64,000 bases of DNA from Vreelandella rituensis (GTDB taxonomy: Bacteria; Pseudomonadota; Gammaproteobacteria; Pseudomonadales; Halomonadaceae): contig NZ_QPIJ01000017.1 of assembly GCF_003336665.1 (NCBI RefSeq), positions 1 to 64,000 of the forward strand. The letters run 5' to 3'. The position numbers were made by a program, and so were the translations under genes. How positions within the stretch are numbered: position 1 is the first letter of the stretch; every line of letters begins with the position of its first letter. This document shows, in pieces, positions 27,455 through 35,889 of the stretch. Under the pieces are notes generated by a model. That model did no database searches and was not told where the DNA came from. It saw only the letters and a program-made list of their open reading frames with translations.

Positions 27455-28141
27455 CTACTCCTGATTCAGCGCTGTTTCTATGCCTTGCTGCTTCAGATAC
27501 GGCTCCAGGGCGGGCCAGACGTTATCCAGAATGGCAGGCTGGGCGGCGGCCGTCGGATGAATGCCGTCGCTCTGCATCAGTTGTCTCTTCAAGGCGATGT
27601 TCTCCAGCAGGAATGGCACCAGGGTAAGCTCATAGCTAACCGCCAGGTCGTGAAACACCGTAGTGAAGGCGTCGCGGTAGGCCTGGCCGTAATTGGGCGG
27701 AATGTCGATGCCCAGCAGTATCACCTTGGCACCGGCTTGCTGGCTGGTCTCGATCATCTCGGCCAGATTGGCACGCATTCGCCCTGGTGGCAGACCGCGT
27801 AAGCCGTCATTGCCGCCCAGCTCGAGCAGAACAATATCCGGGTCGTATTGTCCCACCAGTGCCGGTAAACGCTGGGCGCCCCCAATGGTGGTCTCGCCGC
27901 TGATGCTGGCATTTACCACCTTCGCCTGTTCGTCCAGGCGTTCGGCCAACAATGTCACCCAGCCCTGCGTCTGTTCGATACCATAGGCGGCACTCAAGCT
28001 GTCGCCCATTACCAGCAGCGTGGGGCGCGCTTGTGCCCAAACCGTGCTTGTATTAAAGCACGCCGCAAGTATCAGCAAGACAAGCCAAGCGGTTACCATG
28101 CCTCTCAGCTCACGCTTTGCCACAGGGATGCCTCTCTTCAT
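27455..28141 (-). CDS. tesA: Periplasmic SGNH arylesterase/thioesterase I
   Basis: SGNH hydrolase acting on acyl-CoA, lysophospholipid or aryl esters in the periplasm. Signal peptide: basic start, then hydrophobic AWLVLLILAACF and cleavage near VWAQA. Catalytic blocks are GDSL with the serine near residue 48, the block V GGND and the C-terminal DGIHPT with Asp/His. Start ATG 28141 has AAAGGAG 6 bases upstream and gives 228 residues. A 15-17 bp direct repeat (TCCTGATTCAGCGCT at 27441 and 27458) straddles the stop codon, so the last residues and stop come from a small duplication. Divergent from ybbA, as in Escherichia coli. Confidence 0.92.
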   Translation of the reverse strand: MKRGIPVAKRELRGMVTAWLVLLILAACFNTSTVWAQARPTLLVMGDSLSAAYGIEQTQGWVTLLAERLDEQAKVVNASISGETTIGGAQRLPALVGQYDPDIVLLELGGNDGLRGLPPGRMRANLAEMIETSQQAGAKVILLGIDIPPNYGQAYRDAFTTVFHDLAVSYELTLVPFLLENIALKRQLMQSDGIHPTAAAQPAILDNVWPALEPYLKQQGIETALNQE

Positions 28142-28904
28142 GTCCAACTCCTTTGCTCGAACGTCCGAAACCTCTGTCAACGATACATCCATTTTAGATA
28201 CACCCATTCTAGACACACCCATTCTACATGCCGAAAGCTTGACCAAGAGGGTCGCCAGTGGCGAGCGACAGCTGACCATCTTGAGTGAACTGGATTTGAC
28301 CGTGTTTCCCGGCGAAAGTGTCGCGATCCTGGGGCGCAGTGGGGTGGGTAAATCCACCTTGCTGGGATTGCTTGCCGGCTTGGATACCCCCACCGCCGGC
28401 GAGCTTTCGCTGTTCGGCCAGGCGCTCAGCGAACTCGACGAAGACGGCCGCGCCATGCTGCGTGCCGGGCGGGTGGGCTTCGTGTTCCAGAATTTTCAGC
28501 TGCTGCCCAGCCTGAGCGCCCTGGAAAACGTCCTGTTGCCGCTGGAACTTTCGCCTCGCGCGGGTGAGGAAGGAACCGCCAAGGACTGGTTGAATCGGGT
28601 GGGGCTGGGCGAGCGCATCACGCATCTTCCCAAGCAGCTTTCCGGTGGTGAGCAACAGCGTGTCGCGATAGCCCGGGCCTTCGTGACCAATCCAGAACTG
28701 GTGTTCGCCGATGAACCCACCGGCAACCTCGACCCGCAAACCGGCGCCACGGTGATCGAGCTGCTGTTCTCGCTCAACCAGCAAGAACGCACTACCTTGA
28801 TCCTGGTGACTCACGACCACGCCCTGGCCGGGCGTTGCGACCGCTGCTTGCGTCTGGAAGAAGGGCGCCTGGTGGAATTCGATCCCAGCGAGGTGACAGC
28901 GTGA
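28140..28904 (+). CDS. ybbA: ABC transporter ATPase (YbbA-like, LolD type)
   Basis: 254-residue cytosolic ATPase that pairs with an FtsX-type permease. Walker [10 protein letters not shown], signature LSGGEQQRV and Walker [12 protein letters not shown] are intact, and Q-loop VFQNFQLLP is present. The first ~35 residues before the ATPase fold are unusual and contain a threefold DTPIL-type repeat. ATG 28140 is chosen; it shares the CATG with the divergent tesA start. Upstream ATGs at 28098 and 28128 and later starts remain possible because no strong ribosome site is visible. The next gene starts inside its stop codon. Confidence 0.9.
   Translation: MSNSFARTSETSVNDTSILDTPILDTPILHAESLTKRVASGERQLTILSELDLTVFPGESVAILGRSGVGKSTLLGLLAGLDTPTAGELSLFGQALSELDEDGRAMLRAGRVGFVFQNFQLLPSLSALENVLLPLELSPRAGEEGTAKDWLNRVGLGERITHLPKQLSGGEQQRVAIARAFVTNPELVFADEPTGNLDPQTGATVIELLFSLNQQERTTLILVTHDHALAGRCDRCLRLEEGRLVEFDPSEVTA
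28185..28229 (+). repeat. Three 15-bp tandem repeats in ybbA 5' end
   Basis: ACATCCATTTTAGAT, ACACCCATTCTAGAC and ACACCCATTCTACAT follow one another without gap. In frame they encode [15 protein letters not shown]. Multiples of three keep the frame, so copy number can vary without killing the gene. Confidence 0.85.
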
Positions 28905-31489
28905 AAGCTCCCACTCTTCGCCTGGCCGCCCGTGGGCTGAAACGCGACCTGCGCGCCCCGGATGTGCGGGCCCTGTTCATCGCCCTGATGCTGGCCGTTG
29001 CCGCCTCGACCATGATCGCCTTTTTTCTCGATCGTCTGGATCGCGGGCTGGAGCGTCAAGCCGGGCAGATGCTGGGTGGCGACCTGGTGCTGGAGCAGAG
29101 CGAGCCGTTTTCCCCCGACTTGCGCCAGGAACTGATCGATGCGGGACTCGTGCTGAGCGACCAGGTGGACCTGGTCTCGATGATCAGTCGGGAGGGCCGC
29201 TTTCAGTCGGTGAGCCTCAAGGTGGTGGATGATGTCTATCCGCATTACGGCGTCTCGCATGTGGATCTCGGCGAAGGTGTCGAGGAGGTGGCCTCCGGCC
29301 CCGCAGCTGGTGAGGTCTGGATCGACCCGCGCCTGCGTGAGCTGATCGATCTGGAGCGGGGCGACCGGGTGCAGATCGGTGGGGCGGAGCTGCGGGTCAG
29401 CGGTATCATCGAGCGGGAAGCCGACCAGTCCGGCGGCTTCAGCAGTTTCAATCCGCGGGTGATGATGAACATCGCCGACCTGGAAGCCACCGGCCTGGTA
29501 CAGCCCGGCTCGCGGGTGGAGTTCGAGATTCTCGCCGCCGGACCGCCGGAAGCCGTCAATAGCCTGGAAGACCGCCTGGCGCAACTGCGCCGTGATGGCG
29601 TTGAAGTGCGCGATGTGCGTCAGGATCGCCCGCAGCTGGGCAACGCTCTGGAACGGGCCGAAAGTTATCTGGGTATCGCCGGGCTCGCCGCGGTGCTGCT
29701 GGCCGGTGTGGCGGTTGCCATGGCCACGCGGCGTTATGTGGAGCGCCACCTGGATACCGCGGCGCTGCTGCGCTGCTTTGGGGCCACTCAACGCCAACTG
29801 GTGCATATTTTTGCCCTGCAACTCGCCGGACTGGCGCTGGCCGCCTCGCTGCTCGGGGCACTGTTCGGGGTGCTCGGCCAGGCGCTGCTACTGCGCCTTC
29901 TCAGTACTTTTCTGCCCATGACCCTGCCGGCGCCCGGCATCATGCCGCTATGGCTGGGGTTGTTGACTGCCCTGGCGGTACTGGTGGGGTTTGCCGGCCC
30001 CACGCTGTTGCGCCTCAAGCGCGTCAGCGCCCTCAAGGTGCTGCGCCGCGAACTCGACCCCTTGCCACCCTCGGCTTGGCTGGTGGTCAGCGTGGCGTGC
30101 GGGGTGTTCGGCGGTTTGCTGTGGCTTTATTCGGGCAGCATAACCCTGGCGCTTGGGCTGTTGCTGGGCGGCATCGTGGTGCTGATCGTCTTGTGGGGGG
30201 TGGGTACCGTCTTGCTGAACTTGCTGCTGCGCGGCATTCAAGCGCTTTCCGGGGACGGTGAATGGACCCAGGCGCTGCGCCTGGGTGGACGCCAGCTGGC
30301 ACGGCGCCGCCAAGCCGGGCTGGGGCAACTGCTGGCGTTCTCGATTACCTTTTTCGCCATGGCGATGATCGTGCTGGTGCGCGGGGATCTTCTGACTACC
30401 TGGGAGGCACAGCTGCCCGAAGACACCCCCAATTACTTCGCCATCAATATTCAGCCCGGCGAGCGGGAGGCTTTCGATGCCGCGATTGTGGATAGCGTCG
30501 AAACCCAGAGCTCCCTCTACCCCATGGTGCGCGGGCGTATCACCGCGATCAACGACCAGCCACCGCGAGAGGCGGTGCCGGAAGAGGCCCGGGGCGACAA
30601 CTCGCTGCGCCGCGAACTCAACCTCACCTGGCAGGCCGAGGTGCCCGAAGGAAATCGTGTGGTGGCGGGAGACTGGTTTGACGGCTGGGAAGCTGGCGCC
30701 ACCGACGCTGCCTATTCACAAGGGGGCGGCGGCTGGACGGCCGCTGTAGACGCGGAGTCCCAGCCGCCACCGGTGCCCATTTCCATGGAGGACGGCTTGG
30801 CGCAGCGCCTGGGATTAAGCTTGGGCGACCAACTGACGTTCAGTATCGGCAGTGACGAGGTTCGCACGCAAATCACCAGCCTGCGGGACCTGAACTGGGA
30901 TAGCTTCCGGCCCAATTTCTTCGTCATCTTTCCGCCGGGCGTGCTCGAGCGTTACGGCCATAGCTACATCACGGCGTTTCATCTGCCCGAAGAAGAGCAA
31001 GGCATCTTGCCGGCGCTGGTAAGCGAATTTCCCGGTGTCTCGCTGCTCAACGTGGATGCCATTCTTGGCCAGGTGCGCGATGTGCTCACTCAGGTGACGC
31101 GAGCCGTAGAACTGGTGCTGGGGCTGGTGTTGCTGGCCGGGGTCAGTGTGCTGTATGCCGCCCTGACTGCCAGCCGTCCGGTGCGTGCCCACGAAAGCGG
31201 TTTGCTGCGGGTGTTCGGCGCCGGCAATCGGATGATTTCCCGCATTCAAGGTGCTGAATTCGCCTTGCTGGGCCTGGCCAGCGGTCTGCTGGCCGCCGTG
31301 CTCGCCGAACTCGCCACGGCTGTGCTGTATATCTTCCTGTTGGACTTGCCGCCACGCCTGCATATCGAGTTGTGGCTGGTGCTGCCGTTAGGCGCGGCGT
31401 TGTTGATCGGAGTGATCGGCCACGCACTGTCCTACAGTCTGCGGCGCCAGGCACCGGCCGCCAGCCTCGGTTTGCTGGGGGAGGCGTGA
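28901..31489 (+). CDS. ybbP: FtsX-family ABC permease (YbbP-like)
   Basis: 862-residue inner-membrane permease with a membrane helix near the N-terminus, a periplasmic domain of ~200 residues, a central four-helix FtsX block (LGIAGLAAVLLAGVAVAMATRRYV...), a second pair of helices, another periplasmic domain and a closing FtsX block. It is thought to act with YbbA on lipids or envelope substrates, next to the esterase. GTG 28901 overlaps the ybbA stop (GTGA), so translation is coupled. The length is in the usual range for YbbP. Confidence 0.92.
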   Translation: MKAPTLRLAARGLKRDLRAPDVRALFIALMLAVAASTMIAFFLDRLDRGLERQAGQMLGGDLVLEQSEPFSPDLRQELIDAGLVLSDQVDLVSMISREGRFQSVSLKVVDDVYPHYGVSHVDLGEGVEEVASGPAAGEVWIDPRLRELIDLERGDRVQIGGAELRVSGIIEREADQSGGFSSFNPRVMMNIADLEATGLVQPGSRVEFEILAAGPPEAVNSLEDRLAQLRRDGVEVRDVRQDRPQLGNALERAESYLGIAGLAAVLLAGVAVAMATRRYVERHLDTAALLRCFGATQRQLVHIFALQLAGLALAASLLGALFGVLGQALLLRLLSTFLPMTLPAPGIMPLWLGLLTALAVLVGFAGPTLLRLKRVSALKVLRRELDPLPPSAWLVVSVACGVFGGLLWLYSGSITLALGLLLGGIVVLIVLWGVGTVLLNLLLRGIQALSGDGEWTQALRLGGRQLARRRQAGLGQLLAFSITFFAMAMIVLVRGDLLTTWEAQLPEDTPNYFAINIQPGEREAFDAAIVDSVETQSSLYPMVRGRITAINDQPPREAVPEEARGDNSLRRELNLTWQAEVPEGNRVVAGDWFDGWEAGATDAAYSQGGGGWTAAVDAESQPPPVPISMEDGLAQRLGLSLGDQLTFSIGSDEVRTQITSLRDLNWDSFRPNFFVIFPPGVLERYGHSYITAFHLPEEEQGILPALVSEFPGVSLLNVDAILGQVRDVLTQVTRAVELVLGLVLLAGVSVLYAALTASRPVRAHESGLLRVFGAGNRMISRIQGAEFALLGLASGLLAAVLAELATAVLYIFLLDLPPRLHIELWLVLPLGAALLIGVIGHALSYSLRRQAPAASLGLLGEA

Positions 31490-31589
31490 AGCTCACCCCG
31501 CCAGACACCAAGGTGGTTTATTGCAGGCATCAGGAATATTCTTGACGCTAGGTTTTCCAGGATGTTTTCTCTTGATACGGAGGTTTTGC

Positions 31590-33002
31590 ATGTCACAGTG
31601 CCTATTCACACGCAGTCTGGCCGGTAGCGGTTTGTTGATTGCCGCTTTACTGGCGACTACCCCGGCATTGGCCAGCACCGAGCGTCTCGAGGCCGAGCTG
31701 CGTGCCTTGTTCGCCGAGGGAGGCGAGCTGAGCATCGGCGATGTTTCAAGTGCCATGTTGCGTAGCCGCTATACCGCTGAAGACATCGTCTTCAACAGTG
31801 CCGAGGGCGAGCGTTTGATGATTGGCAGTTATGTCGTCGATGGCGACTACGACCAGCCTGAGCGCGTTACCCTGCAAGACATCCGCGTGGAAGACAGCCT
31901 GACCGAACTTGCGCTGTTGCAGGTCGAGGAAGTCGTCCTCAATGAACCTTCCCGAGCGGTATTTCCGCTTCGTGAGGCGATGGGAGGCCAGGACTTTCAG
32001 CTGGGCGGCTTGGAGATCGACCAGATCGTGGTGGATCTCGACTCCGAGCTGGCGGAAGAGTTTCTGCGGGATGCCGGAGTGAAACGCGGCCGAGGGCGCC
32101 TGGATATTGAACGACTCTATGGCGAATCGCTAAGTGCCGATGCCATCGGGTTGCTTGAAATAAACGGCCTGGCGGCCACCGGGGAAGACCTTGAGGAATT
32201 CGGTAGTGGTTCCCTGACGCTCGATTCATTGCGTATGGAACAATGGAGCGGGCTTGAAAATCCCGAGGTAAGCCAGTTGAACCTGCTGGTGATGGAAAAC
32301 TTCGCGATCGACAGTGACCGCCTGGTGGGTCGGCTCGATGAGCTGCGTATCGATGGTGACCTTACCGATGGCGAAGGCGGCATGTGGCTGGAAGCCTTCG
32401 AGGTTGACCTTGAACGCATGATCGCCAACGCCCCGGTCGAAGAACGCACCCAGCTGCGCATGGCGAGTAACCTGCTCACCGATGGCAGCGGCACGCTCAA
32501 GCTGGATGCCGCCTTCAACGGTCGCTGGGAGCAGCACAACGACCACAGTACGTTGGGCGGCGACAGCCGCATCACCTTGCATGACGCCATGCAACTAGCC
32601 TTTGGCGTGAATCTGCCGGTGGTACTGCCCGAAAACACTCAGCCCATGGATGCCTTTCACGATTCCCGCCTGTTGGATGCCGCCACGCTATTGGGCGGAG
32701 ACCTTTCGCTTACCCTAAGCGACATGGGGCTGTTCAGCCGCTTGGTCACGGTGGGCGCAGCCCTTGAAGGAATCACCGAAGCCCAGATGCTGGAACAGGC
32801 GCGCACCCAGGCCCAGGGGTTCGGCATGATGATGGGGCCGGAAGTCCAGGCGGTGCTCTCAGGCTTTGTCGCTCTGCTGGAAGGCAGCGCCAGCGAACTT
32901 GAAATCAACGCCACCCTGCCACCGCAAAGCAATCTGAAAACCTATACCGACGACCCCCTGGGCCTGCCTAGCCAATTGTCGCTGCAAGTGGAAACGCGCT
33001 GA
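31590..33002 (+). CDS. Large secreted/periplasmic protein, unknown
   Basis: 470-residue protein with a clear signal peptide (LAGSGLLIAALLATTPALA, cleavage after ALA). The mature part is acidic and made of alternating strands and short leucine-rich turns (LTLQDIRVED, LGGLEIDQI, LTLDSLRME), a repetitive beta pattern like the DUF945/AsmA-type periplasmic proteins. The C-terminus has a helical part with MMMGPEVQAVLSGFVALLEG. GGAGG lies 7 bases before ATG 31590. No enzymatic motif is seen. It stands between ybbP and glyA with its own hairpin after the stop. Confidence 0.7.
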   Translation: MSQCLFTRSLAGSGLLIAALLATTPALASTERLEAELRALFAEGGELSIGDVSSAMLRSRYTAEDIVFNSAEGERLMIGSYVVDGDYDQPERVTLQDIRVEDSLTELALLQVEEVVLNEPSRAVFPLREAMGGQDFQLGGLEIDQIVVDLDSELAEEFLRDAGVKRGRGRLDIERLYGESLSADAIGLLEINGLAATGEDLEEFGSGSLTLDSLRMEQWSGLENPEVSQLNLLVMENFAIDSDRLVGRLDELRIDGDLTDGEGGMWLEAFEVDLERMIANAPVEERTQLRMASNLLTDGSGTLKLDAAFNGRWEQHNDHSTLGGDSRITLHDAMQLAFGVNLPVVLPENTQPMDAFHDSRLLDAATLLGGDLSLTLSDMGLFSRLVTVGAALEGITEAQMLEQARTQAQGFGMMMGPEVQAVLSGFVALLEGSASELEINATLPPQSNLKTYTDDPLGLPSQLSLQVETR

Positions 33003-33046
33003 CGCCGTTTGTTCGATTTTTCTGTATGAATGCCATTCATGACCCA

Positions 33047-33078
33047 CCTGACGCGGATTCGATGAAACCCGCGTCAGG
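33047..33078 (+). terminator. Hairpin after the periplasmic protein gene
   Basis: A perfect 10-bp stem, CCTGACGCGG with CCGCGTCAGG, and a 12-base loop. No good T-run follows, so it may be a Rho-assisted or attenuating hairpin ahead of glyA. Confidence 0.55.
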
Positions 33079-33144
33079 CTGAGTTATCATTGCTGCCAGA
33101 CTTTTCCCCCTAGCTTGTCCTTTCGTTTAACGAGGTTCCCGCCG

Positions 33145-34410
33145 ATGTTCAGCCGTGACATGACAATTGCCGGATTCGATGATGCCCTGTTCGATGCCAT
33201 GCAGAAAGAAGTGGTGCGTCAGGAAGCCCACATCGAACTGATCGCTTCCGAAAACTACGCCAGCCCCCGCGTACTGGAAGCTCAGGGCAGCCAGCTGACC
33301 AACAAGTATGCCGAAGGCTATCCCGGCAAGCGTTACTACGGTGGCTGCGAGTTCGTCGATATCGCCGAAAACCTGGCCATCGACTACGCCAAGCAGTTGT
33401 TCGGCGCCACCTACGCCAACGTTCAGCCGCACTCCGGCTCTCAGGCCAACGGTGCCGTCTTCCAGGCGCTGGTCAAGCCCGGCGATACCATCCTGGGCAT
33501 GAGCCTGGATGCCGGCGGCCACCTGACCCATGGGGCAAAGCCCAATTTCTCCGGTAAGCATTACAATGCCGTCCAGTACGGCTTGAACGAACAGGGCCTG
33601 ATCGATTACGCGGAAGTCGCTCGTCTGGCCCGTGAACACAAACCCAAGATGATCATCGCCGGTTTCTCCGCCTATTCTCAGATCGTCGACTGGGCCAAGT
33701 TCCGCGAAATTGCCGATGAAGTGGGTGCGTATTTGCTGGTCGACATGGCGCATGTGGCGGGCCTGGTCGCTGGGGGTGTCTACCCCAGCCCCTTGCCGCA
33801 CGCGCATGTGGTCACCACCACCACCCACAAGACCCTGCGCGGCCCACGTGGTGGCCTGATTCTGTCAGCGGAAGGCAATGCCGACATCGAGAAGAAGCTT
33901 CAGTCAGCGGTATTCCCGGGCGGGCAGGGCGGCCCCTTGATGCACGTCATCGCCGCCAAGGCGATCTGCTTCAAGGAAGCCATGGACCCGGCGTTCAAGA
34001 CTTACCAGCAGCAGGTGGTCAAGAACGCCCAAGCCATGGCCGGCGTGTTCATGGAGCGCGGTTTCGATATCGTCTCCGGCGGTACCGAAGATCACCTCTT
34101 TCTGCTTTCCCTGATCAAGCAGGGCGTGACCGGTAAAGACGCCGACGCCGCACTGGGTCGGGCGCATATCACCGTCAACAAGAACGCCGTGCCCAATGAC
34201 CCGCAAAGCCCGTTCGTCACCTCCGGCTTGCGTATCGGCACCCCGGCGGTCACCACGCGCGGTTTCGGCGAAGCCGAATGCCGCGAGCTGGCCGGCTGGA
34301 TCAGCGATATCCTGGATGCCCTGGCCAAGGGTGTCGACACCGCCGCCATTGAAATCGATGTTAAAGGCAAGGTCGAAGCCCTGTGCTCGCACTTTCCGGT
34401 CTACCGTTGA
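33145..34410 (+). CDS. glyA: Serine hydroxymethyltransferase
   Basis: PLP enzyme converting serine and tetrahydrofolate to glycine and methylene-tetrahydrofolate in the cytosol. 421 residues. The PLP lysine is in [14 protein letters not shown], with the upstream SGSQANGAV and [12 protein letters not shown] blocks complete and the tetrahydrofolate-binding LIASENYAS near the N-terminus. Start ATG 33145 is taken over the upstream frame at 33115. The native terminator is not found behind this copy; a matching strong terminator stands at 52334, behind a decayed glyA fragment 18 kb away. Confidence 0.97.
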   Translation: MFSRDMTIAGFDDALFDAMQKEVVRQEAHIELIASENYASPRVLEAQGSQLTNKYAEGYPGKRYYGGCEFVDIAENLAIDYAKQLFGATYANVQPHSGSQANGAVFQALVKPGDTILGMSLDAGGHLTHGAKPNFSGKHYNAVQYGLNEQGLIDYAEVARLAREHKPKMIIAGFSAYSQIVDWAKFREIADEVGAYLLVDMAHVAGLVAGGVYPSPLPHAHVVTTTTHKTLRGPRGGLILSAEGNADIEKKLQSAVFPGGQGGPLMHVIAAKAICFKEAMDPAFKTYQQQVVKNAQAMAGVFMERGFDIVSGGTEDHLFLLSLIKQGVTGKDADAALGRAHITVNKNAVPNDPQSPFVTSGLRIGTPAVTTRGFGEAECRELAGWISDILDALAKGVDTAAIEIDVKGKVEALCSHFPVYR

Positions 34411-34440
34411 GCGAGGCCGGTATACCGCTGAGTGATAGGT

Positions 34441-34525
34441 AGCAATGGATTTGCAGCGGGCGCTGAAAGGGTTGTTCCGTTCGTCTCGGTGGGCTTTTCA
34501 GCATGTTCTTCAACCTGCTGGGGAT
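34441..34525 (+). pseudogene. Decayed 5' fragment of the type I secretion ATPase
   Basis: Similar by eye to 52450-52535 of the intact secretion ATPase (GATCTGCAGCGGGC..., TTCGTCTCGGTGGGCTTT, TTCAGCATGTTC). It has small deletions and substitutions, no start codon, and stops after ~85 bases. It marks the original glyA/secretion junction. Confidence 0.8.
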
Positions 34526-34646
34526 GCCGGCTTGCAGGGCGAGCCCTTGGCTGGTTACCCCTTCGCGAGATAAATCGCCCTCCCGCCAGGCCAATCCCGC
34601 AGGCCAGTTCCATGGTGGGAGGCCCGCTTGTCGGGCGAACCCTGAT
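34522..34646. repeat. REP-like palindromes
   Basis: Two or three short palindromic units: CCGGCTTGCAGGGCGAGCC (from 34524) and GGAGGCCCGCTTGTCGGGCGA (34619-34638, stem GCCCG/CGGGC), with an oppositely oriented ATAAATCGCCCTCCCGCC between them. A similar unit lies at 55618-55640 inside the TolC-like gene. This resembles dispersed REP/BIME elements of gamma-proteobacteria. Confidence 0.6.
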
Positions 34647-34752
34647 GAGCCAGCTAGCAGGAATGCCCACCAGCATCTGCTACTTCCCTAACCTGCTAGA
34701 CATTCGTTTGTTGAATCATCGTTTTGCGCGGGGTTCCCTGTCCGCGCCTCCT

Positions 34753-35040
34753 TTAGTGTTGAATGGAGGGTAGTGGGTGGTAGCCGTAGCCATCACCGCG
34801 TTGCAGCAGGGTGCAGTGGCGCCAGGAAATCCCCTGGACCGCGCCCTGTTCGGTCTGAATATTGAAACTGCCGGTCTTGCGAATCGCCACGCGCCCCGTG
34901 TGGCTGCCGGTCTTCTTGCCGGCCGGGACAATCGCCCTGACCCTATCGCCGGTCTGAAAGCCCTTCGTTTGTGGATGTTTCTGGCACAAGATCTGCGATG
35001 TGTCATCGCCGTAAGCGCTAGCAACAATGATTAGCGTGAT
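34753..35040 (-). pseudogene. IscB 3' remnant
   Basis: C-terminal ~85 codons of an IscB-type RNA-guided nuclease from IS200/IS605-related elements. The tail reads GFQTGDRVRAIVPAGKKTG, HTGRVAIRKTGSFNI, GAVQGISWRHCTLLQR and DGYGYHP, which is the family's C-terminal domain. RuvC and HNH parts are missing and no start is present, so it cannot act. Confidence 0.75.
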
Positions 35041-35452
35041 AGGGCTGAGTAGCTGGCGTTAGTCATGCAGCTTAATGAGAAGCTTGGCAAACAACATTAT
35101 GACAATGGTATGATTGGTGTACATCGACAATTATTTGCGAGCCACCTGTCCGCACAAACCTAGCCTCTGCTTCTGCACCTGTGTAGTATGTCCCTCCTTA
35201 AATTGCAGAGCTAGACTCATTGATTGGCTGAGCAATTCAGTTATGTATAGAGCCAGCTTGCTAGCCTGTTTAAAAAACTATTGATAGAAATTGTTGTCAT
35301 TAGTTTACATAAATGCATCTCTGAATGAAGCGCTCAGCGGTGTGGAGTGTGCAAAGTACCTTCAGGCCTCGGGAATGTGCCATAAAATCTCGGGGCGGTA
35401 GCGTGCCTAAAATTAAATTTAAGGCCTAGAACTCTTTGATATCCCCATACTT

Positions 35453-35494
35453 ATCGCCAATCTTCTGAAAAATCAGTGGGTTGGCGATTTTTTT
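35453..35494 (+). terminator. Intrinsic terminator without an assigned gene
   Basis: Stem ATCGCCAA/TTGGCGAT with an inner CTGA/TCAG stem, followed by eight T residues. No protein gene precedes it on the plus strand for over 400 bases. Confidence 0.75.
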
Positions 35495-35515
35495 GTTTGA
35501 CGGGGAAAATAGGAT

Positions 35516-35680
35516 CCTGCAATAGTGCAGGGCATTCGACGAAAGGGCATTTCCTGCAAAATTGCAGAAGTCAGGCGCCACTGGGCTTGGTGCCAATCGA
35601 TACCATGCTGCAAAATTGCTAGATCACTCTGCAAAACTGCAGGGCCTTCGGTGAAAAGCGAATTCCTGCAAAAGTGCAGG
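35516..35680. repeat. Five palindromic units CTGCAAAANTGCAG
   Basis: Units at 35516-35531, 35553-35568, 35607-35622, 35628-35643 and 35665-35680; the third is degenerate on its right side. Units 1-2 and 4-5 are each joined by a related spacer, GGCATTCGACGAAAGGGCATT and GGCCTTCGGTGAAAAGCGAAT, so a ~53-bp block (palindrome-spacer-palindrome) is present twice. The dyads are 5-6 bp with a 4-5 base centre. Candidate protein-binding array or BIME-like element. Confidence 0.85.
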
Positions 35681-35823
35681 AATTATTGTAGCTTGCTAAT
35701 GATCTGGCGATGGCAAGCATGCAGCATCATCGCCCTGACGATCTTCAAAGGGTTTGTTAACCCCAATGCTTATTGTGAGGTAAATAACATGCGCGAGTGG
35801 TCAAGGTTGACTATTTCGATGCT

Positions 35824-35853
35824 AGAATGGCCAGCTTTTGAGCTGGCCATTCT
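35824..35853 (+). terminator. Perfect 13-bp hairpin before the ligase gene
   Basis: AGAATGGCCAGCT pairs with AGCTGGCCATTCT around a TTTG loop, followed by TTGTTTCT. It sits 36 bases before the ligase ATG, so it may act as a terminator or attenuator. Confidence 0.7.
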
Positions 35854-35889
35854 TGTTTCTGGCCCACTGGTTTTCTCGTTGGATGCACC

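Larger units (their letters stand above)
35041..35889. other. Long non-coding region upstream of the ligase gene
   Basis: About 850 bases without a credible protein gene. It contains a terminator at 35453, a group of five CTGCAAAANTGCAG palindromes at 35516-35680 and a perfect 13-bp hairpin at 35824. Base composition from 35060 to 35450 is AT-rich. A small RNA gene ending at the terminator is possible. Confidence 0.6.

Noticed and set aside
28811..29821. 336-codon minus-strand frame opposite the ybbP start
   Set aside because: Antisense shadow of a clear FtsX permease; His/Gln/Arg-rich composition without motifs.
35516..35680. CRISPR array
   Set aside because: Units are 14-16 bases, palindromic, with spacings of 21-39 bases that are themselves repeated; no cas gene nearby.
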